Source: FEN-987 sp964598845 (GTDB taxonomy: Archaea > Thermoproteota > Bathyarchaeia > 40CM-2-53-6). From it: 64,000 bases of DNA. Shown in pieces: positions 59,686-64,000 of this stretch; within the stretch, counting starts at the first letter, position 1, and each line of letters opens with the position of its first letter. The notes beneath the pieces were generated by a model. That model was not told the DNA's origin. It was given only the letters and a program-made list of their open reading frames with translations, and did not search any database. Position numbers and translations under genes: made by a program. The stretch is taken from positions 26,104 to 90,103 of the forward strand of contig CAZRDM010000008.1 of assembly GCA_964598845.1 (NCBI GenBank), written 5' to 3'.

Positions 59686-61107
59686 TTGCATGAAATTCAA
59701 GAAACTAGGACAGAGCGAGACTCCCTTGGATCCGTACAAGTTCCCAAGGACGCCTACTACGGGGCAGAAACCGTACGTGCACTTCAGAACTTCCCTATTA
59801 GCGGAATAAGACCACTTTCTGATTTTGTTCGAGCAACGGCCTTGGTGAAGAAAGCCGCGGCGGAAGCAAACCTCGCGCTAGGGTTGCTCGAGAAGAGAAT
59901 CGCTCAGGCAATTATCTCGGCTGCGAATGAGATTCTCGATGGAAGACTCCTGGATCAGTTTGTTGTAGACGTTTTCCAAGCCGGTGCAGGTACTTCTCAT
60001 AACATGAACGCTAACGAGGTTCTGGCGAATAGAGCGAACGAAATCCTCGGCGGTAGAAAAGGCGATTACAAGTTAGTCAATCCTCACGACCATGTGAACA
60101 TGGGACAGTCAACGAACGACACTTATCCGACATTCATTCGTGTCGCATGCGCGATCCTATCAAGACCGCTCAAGGAGGTTCTCGAGAATCTAGTCGAAGC
60201 CTTCGAAGGGAAAGCGAAGGAATTCGACTACATCGTAAAATCAGGGAGAACTCACCTTCAGGACGCTGCGCCCATCCGACTGGGTCAGGAGTTCGCCGCT
60301 TTTGCCAGCATGATCAAAGACGACATGCGAACGGTCGATATTGCGATGGAGAAGATTCTGGAGTTAAACTTGGGGGGGACGGCTGTTGGAACGGGCCTGA
60401 ACGCTGACCCAGAATACGTGGAACTGACGGTAAAATATCTGAGTGATTATACGGGCTTCAAATTCAGAGTCGCCCGTAATCACGCCGCCCTGATGCAGTC
60501 TATGGCTCATTTTGTCGAACTCTCGGGAGCTTTGCGAGCATTGAGTGTGGATCTAACGAAGATTGCGAATGATCTCCGTTTAATGAGCTCTGGTCCAGTG
60601 ACAGGTATTGGGGAAATAACATTGCCGCCAGTTCAGCCCGGTTCTTCCATAATGCCAGGGAAAGTCAACCCGGTGATGGCTGAGATGTTGAACATGGTCT
60701 GCTTCGAAGTCACTGGAAATGATTTGACTGTGACTCTGGCGGCGCAGGCAGGCCAGCTCGAGCTCAACGTAATGATGCCCGTCATTGCCTACGACCTGAC
60801 TCAATCAATGATGATTCTCACGAATGCCGTCAAAGGCTTCATAGAGCGACTGGTTAAAGGAATCAGAGCAAACGAGGAACGCTGTCGGTCCCTACTGGAA
60901 AGAAGCGCAGGAATAGCCTTGGCGCTTAATCCATTCATTGGATATGATATGGCTACTGAAATAGCAAGAGAAGCGCTGGCGCGAGGTGTGGCTCTTCGCC
61001 AAGTAGCTCTGGAGAAAGGAATTCTTACGGACAAACAGTTGCAGGATATACTAGATCCCTACGGCATGACTACTCCTGGAGTTCATGGCAAAGAGAAAAG
61101 GAAGTAA
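59686..61107 (+). CDS. Aspartate ammonia-lyase/fumarase superfamily enzyme, aspartase more likely
   Basis: 473 residues. Superfamily signature GSSIMPGKVNPVMAEM and the general-base loop are present, as is GRTHLQDAAPIRLGQEF. Two segments tilt towards aspartase: VFQAGAGTSHNMNANEV (fumarases have Q-T-G-S-G-T-Q-S-N-M-N) and HVNMGQSTNDTYPT. It would release ammonia from aspartate to give fumarate. The start is TTG or the like at 59686 (MHEIQETRTERDSLG), with TATA-like GCTATTTATGG at 59619-59629. A class II fumarase role remains possible. Confidence 0.88.
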   Translation: MHEIQETRTERDSLGSVQVPKDAYYGAETVRALQNFPISGIRPLSDFVRATALVKKAAAEANLALGLLEKRIAQAIISAANEILDGRLLDQFVVDVFQAGAGTSHNMNANEVLANRANEILGGRKGDYKLVNPHDHVNMGQSTNDTYPTFIRVACAILSRPLKEVLENLVEAFEGKAKEFDYIVKSGRTHLQDAAPIRLGQEFAAFASMIKDDMRTVDIAMEKILELNLGGTAVGTGLNADPEYVELTVKYLSDYTGFKFRVARNHAALMQSMAHFVELSGALRALSVDLTKIANDLRLMSSGPVTGIGEITLPPVQPGSSIMPGKVNPVMAEMLNMVCFEVTGNDLTVTLAAQAGQLELNVMMPVIAYDLTQSMMILTNAVKGFIERLVKGIRANEERCRSLLERSAGIALALNPFIGYDMATEIAREALARGVALRQVALEKGILTDKQLQDILDPYGMTTPGVHGKEKRK

Positions 61108-61134
61108 AGGGAGAAGAGGCCGTCTCGCTCGCGC

Positions 61135-62064
61135 CTAAGTGAGGGATTCCAACAGCGGCGTTACGTCTCTGTGGAACAGGTCCTGCTTTACGAGCGGTAT
61201 TTCCCTGTAAGCTGGCAACCTATTTGCAATCATATCTTCATACGTTGGCTGCTCGATTCTGTAGAAGATGCCTATTGGGATTCGGTCTCCCCACTCATAC
61301 GACTGAACGATTGCCTGGGCCTTCTTTCCGTTCACTTCATTCGCATCTGTTGGATCCTTTACGCTTCCGTCGTAGCCTGTTTCTTCAAGCTTGTACAATC
61401 TCGGCGCCTTTGCAGGTAAATCGCTACCGGCATACCATTCCTTCGTGTTGATGTCGTTGTACGTTGGGCACGTTTGCAGTACATCTACAAGTGAGCTTCC
61501 CCTGTGAAGTATCCCCGCTTTAATCATCTCTTTTAGATGCCTCACATCCAGCGCATAGCTTCTAGCCACGAAAGTATATCCTGCGGCAATTGCCGTAGCA
61601 AGGGGATTAACTCCCTCGACTATTGAGGGAGCAGGCATGGACTTGGTCTTGACGCCCTTTGGCAGTGTTGGAGAAGCTTGGCCTTTTGTCAATCCGTAGA
61701 CACCGTTGTTATGCACGACGTACGTGAAGTCGAGATTGCGTCTGCCTGTGTTTACGAAATGGCCTGCACCGATACCGTAGCCATCGCCGTCACCTCCTAC
61801 TGCGACCACTACGAGGTCTCTGTTGGCCAGTTTGGCTCCCGTAGCAATGGGTAGTACCCTACCGTGAAGTGTGTGGAATCCGTAGGTGGAAACGAAGTGT
61901 GGTGTCTTGCCGGAACAGCCTATGCCGGAGAATATACCCACTTGGTGGGGTTCGAGTTTCAGCTCGAAGAGCGACATCTGCACTGCATTCAGTATGCCGA
62001 AATCGCCGCATCCCGGACACCAGTCGTTGTGAACCTTGGTTCTGTAGTCTTTGAGTTCAAGCAT
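61135..62064 (-). CDS. 2-oxoacid:ferredoxin oxidoreductase, beta subunit
   Basis: 309 residues. The TPP-binding subunit: WCPGCGDFGILNAVQ and later GCSGK and QTCPTYND provide the cluster cysteines of the Sulfolobus-type enzyme. TPP/Mg site in GGDGDGYGIGAGHF with NNGVYGLTKGQASPT. With the alpha subunit it oxidises 2-oxoacids (2-oxoglutarate, pyruvate and others) to acyl-CoA with ferredoxin. Its start overlaps the end of the alpha gene by 8 nt. Confidence 0.95.
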   Translation of the reverse strand: MLELKDYRTKVHNDWCPGCGDFGILNAVQMSLFELKLEPHQVGIFSGIGCSGKTPHFVSTYGFHTLHGRVLPIATGAKLANRDLVVVAVGGDGDGYGIGAGHFVNTGRRNLDFTYVVHNNGVYGLTKGQASPTLPKGVKTKSMPAPSIVEGVNPLATAIAAGYTFVARSYALDVRHLKEMIKAGILHRGSSLVDVLQTCPTYNDINTKEWYAGSDLPAKAPRLYKLEETGYDGSVKDPTDANEVNGKKAQAIVQSYEWGDRIPIGIFYRIEQPTYEDMIANRLPAYREIPLVKQDLFHRDVTPLLESLT

Positions 62065-63928
62065 GGGCCATGACCACCTCCTTCACATTGTTCCTGATAG
62101 CTTCCTTTACCCCCTCGTAGACCTCGTTTTGGGAAAATGGTCGTCCGTTGTACTTCAGAATCTTGTAGTCGATGGATATGCCTGTGTGCTCGCGGATTAG
62201 GGCTCCGAGTTGACCCGAGTAGTTATTTTCGACTAGGACCTTTCTCCAAGCGGTCGAGAGGTGCTTAGTGACGAGTTCGGTCGGGAAGGGACTTATGTAT
62301 CTTACTTGGAGGAAGTTGCACCGGATACCGTCTCCTTCGAGATCAAGGACACCATCCAAGATCGCTCCCTTGGTGGATCCCCATCCTACGATAGTTACGT
62401 CAGCTTCCTTGGGACCGAAGAAGTTGACCTTCTTCGCATCGGGTATCGTTTCCGCTACGACTTGCAGCTTCCGCATGCGTTTCTGCATCATCCTAATCCT
62501 AGTTTCTGAATTCTCCGTAATGTGACCGAACTCATCGTGTTCGTCTCCTGTAGTGTGCCAAATGCCGCCCCTCGTTCCTGGCAAGGTTCGAGGTGAAATT
62601 CCGAGCGGTGTTACCTCGTACCGCTTGTAGGGCGACATCGCCGTCAGATCATGTTCATCTAGAATTCGGCCACGGTCAATCTGGAAGCCGTTATTATCGA
62701 AAATTGGAACTGAGCAATAGCTTGAAGCTGTGAACTTGTCGGTCAGTATGATTACAGGCATCTGATACTTTTCAGCATAGTTGAAAGCATCAAATGTGTC
62801 TTGGAAACATTCAACGACATCACCTGGGGCAATTACCATACGCGGAAATTCTCCATGCCCAGCATGAAGTGCGAATTGTAAGTCTCCTTGCTCAGTTCTC
62901 GTTGGCAGACCTGTTGATGGTCCCGCCCGCTGGTAGAGTATTACGACCGGTCCGGGCGCCTCGGTGTGTCCCGCCCAACCTAGTCCTTCAGCCATCAAAG
63001 AAAAACCAGGCCCGGATGTCGATGTTGCAGCCCGGGCGCCAGCGTGAGCCGCGCCGGTCGCCATCAGGACCGCTGAGATCTCATCCTCGGTTTGGACGAC
63101 GACTATGTTGTAGTCTCTTTGGTGGGTTTCAAGGAACTCGCTTTCATCCGTGGCTGGGGTTATTGGATAGTAGGTCTGAAAGGCGCATCCTGCCTTGAGC
63201 TTCGCGATTCCGACTGCCTGAACTCCCCTGATCACCATCCGTTTTTCATTCGAGGAAACCGGGTGGACCTTGTAGGCAAAGCCGTCTGGGAATATTTTCT
63301 TGATGTAGTTGTATCCGTGGCGAGCTGCCTTAATGTTCAGGTCGCCCAACGCTGCCTTTCTTCCAGTAAATCCTTCCTTTATTGCTTCTGCGACAAGATC
63401 GAAGTCATAGTCTATTAGAGCCGTTGAAGCCCCGAAGGCAACAGTGTTTACCATGACTTGGTACTTGCTGAGTTCTTTGTCACGACCTGCCTCCTTCAAG
63501 GCCCCCACTAGGATTTCCGTATATGGAATCGGGTACAGCTTGACATCAGGTCGACTCAAATCTTCGGGCTTAAGTTTCAGTGCAGAGTCGTAGATGATTG
63601 CGCCCCCGGGACTCACTTCGCTTCTGTGGCCTGTATGCGTCGGGTATTCTTTATGTAAGTCGCCGAATAGAGTCTCCTTGTCCAAGGCAATTAACACGTC
63701 AATCCAATCTACGTGTGACCTTACCTCTCTGTCCGAGATGCGAACCCGGTAGTAGCTGTGTTCTCCCTTGATGTTCGAGTGGTACTCAATATTTGCGAAG
63801 ACACAAAGTCCTCCACGTGCGCAGGCTTTCGCGAAGGTTTCTGCAACGGAATTGATTCCGCTTCCCTGGGGACCACCTATGACCCAAGTAAGATTATTTT
63901 CTTCAGCCAGTCTTGACACCTTCCGCAA
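62057..63928 (-). CDS. 2-oxoacid:ferredoxin oxidoreductase, fused gamma-alpha subunit
   Basis: 623 residues. The N-terminal 190 are the gamma domain (GGPQGSGINSVAETFAKA) and the rest the alpha domain, the fusion typical of Sulfolobus and relatives. The YPITP motif is in QTYYPITPATDESEF. TSTSGPGFSLMAEGLGWAGHTE carries the active-site loop and ILYQRAGPSTGLPTRTEQGD follows. The alpha-domain C-terminus (GWGSTKGAILDG, VRYISPFP) is complete. It is first in a two-gene unit with the beta subunit. The substrate range is usually broad in this group. Confidence 0.96.
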   Translation of the reverse strand: MRKVSRLAEENNLTWVIGGPQGSGINSVAETFAKACARGGLCVFANIEYHSNIKGEHSYYRVRISDREVRSHVDWIDVLIALDKETLFGDLHKEYPTHTGHRSEVSPGGAIIYDSALKLKPEDLSRPDVKLYPIPYTEILVGALKEAGRDKELSKYQVMVNTVAFGASTALIDYDFDLVAEAIKEGFTGRKAALGDLNIKAARHGYNYIKKIFPDGFAYKVHPVSSNEKRMVIRGVQAVGIAKLKAGCAFQTYYPITPATDESEFLETHQRDYNIVVVQTEDEISAVLMATGAAHAGARAATSTSGPGFSLMAEGLGWAGHTEAPGPVVILYQRAGPSTGLPTRTEQGDLQFALHAGHGEFPRMVIAPGDVVECFQDTFDAFNYAEKYQMPVIILTDKFTASSYCSVPIFDNNGFQIDRGRILDEHDLTAMSPYKRYEVTPLGISPRTLPGTRGGIWHTTGDEHDEFGHITENSETRIRMMQKRMRKLQVVAETIPDAKKVNFFGPKEADVTIVGWGSTKGAILDGVLDLEGDGIRCNFLQVRYISPFPTELVTKHLSTAWRKVLVENNYSGQLGALIREHTGISIDYKILKYNGRPFSQNEVYEGVKEAIRNNVKEVVMAHA

Positions 63929-64000
63929 ACTGGGATGTTTTCCGGGCTATTAGGTTTACGAGCCCTAAAACTTCTCCTTCAAAGTTGGTTTCAGAATGGA

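Noticed and set aside
59686..61107. Plain assignment as class II fumarase
   Set aside because: The GAGTS-x-NMN and STNDTYPT segments look more like aspartase; the fumarase call is left as the alternative only.
1..64000. CRISPR arrays, insertion sequences, rRNA or tRNA genes
   Set aside because: No regularly spaced repeats, transposase-like frames or RNA-gene signatures were recognised on reading both strands; a covariance-model scan would be needed to exclude a tRNA with introns.

Overview
This window reads as a piece of an archaeal chromosome. The supports are archaeal-type ribosomal proteins (including eS26), an archaeal threonyl-tRNA synthetase with its N-terminal editing domain, an archaeal-type prolyl-tRNA synthetase, a fused gamma-alpha 2-oxoacid:ferredoxin oxidoreductase as in Sulfolobus, a coenzyme F420 ligase (CofE), a KaiC/RadA-like ATPase and frequent TTG starts. 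eS26 and a PolB2-like polymerase favour the TACK/Thermoproteota side, for example a non-ammonia-oxidising relative of the Nitrososphaeria. That placement is inference. No rRNA, tRNA, CRISPR array or insertion sequence was recognised by eye.

Layout. 1-3728: end of a peptide-type ABC importer operon (two permeases, two ATPases). 3725-4544: two small minus-strand genes. 4649-7092: an unusual ribosomal cluster uL2-uS8-uL18-uL30. 7145-10005: cofE, a protease-like membrane protein and a membrane-anchored HTH protein. 10103-16403: a second, complete peptide ABC importer with a strong terminator after the binding protein. 16426-20671: a DUF4129/MoxR/DUF58 membrane operon. 20674-24722: a zinc metalloprotease, a LarA-like protein and pyrE. 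24691-28059: a two-gene cassette of a catalytically altered family B DNA polymerase and a RadA-like protein with a degenerate P-loop, facing a large two-HTH regulator (28281-30422).

30662-47679 is an acyl-CoA metabolism island. It holds a MeaB GTPase, two acyl-CoA mutase large subunits on opposite strands, a B12-binding small subunit interrupted by 16 nt, three thiolase-like proteins each paired with a DUF35 zinc-ribbon/OB protein, a methionine synthase-like pair with a MetF-like gene, and a biotin-dependent acyl-CoA carboxylase (carrier, biotin carboxylase, carboxyltransferase). The biotin ligase follows at 48279-49091. Together these could carry propionyl-CoA through methylmalonyl-CoA to succinyl-CoA. 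No epimerase is visible.

49246-59547 holds a KaiC-like ATPase, thrS, small zinc and membrane proteins, a CDP-alcohol phosphotransferase, a PfkB kinase, eS26, proS, and a tight operon of an amino-acid permease fused to a stress-protein domain, an Lrp-type sensor domain and a UspA protein. 59686-63928 has an aspartase/fumarase-superfamily enzyme and the 2-oxoacid:ferredoxin oxidoreductase. Peptide uptake, amino-acid permease, aspartase, ferredoxin oxidoreductase and propionyl-CoA genes together suggest a peptide- and amino-acid-consuming heterotroph.
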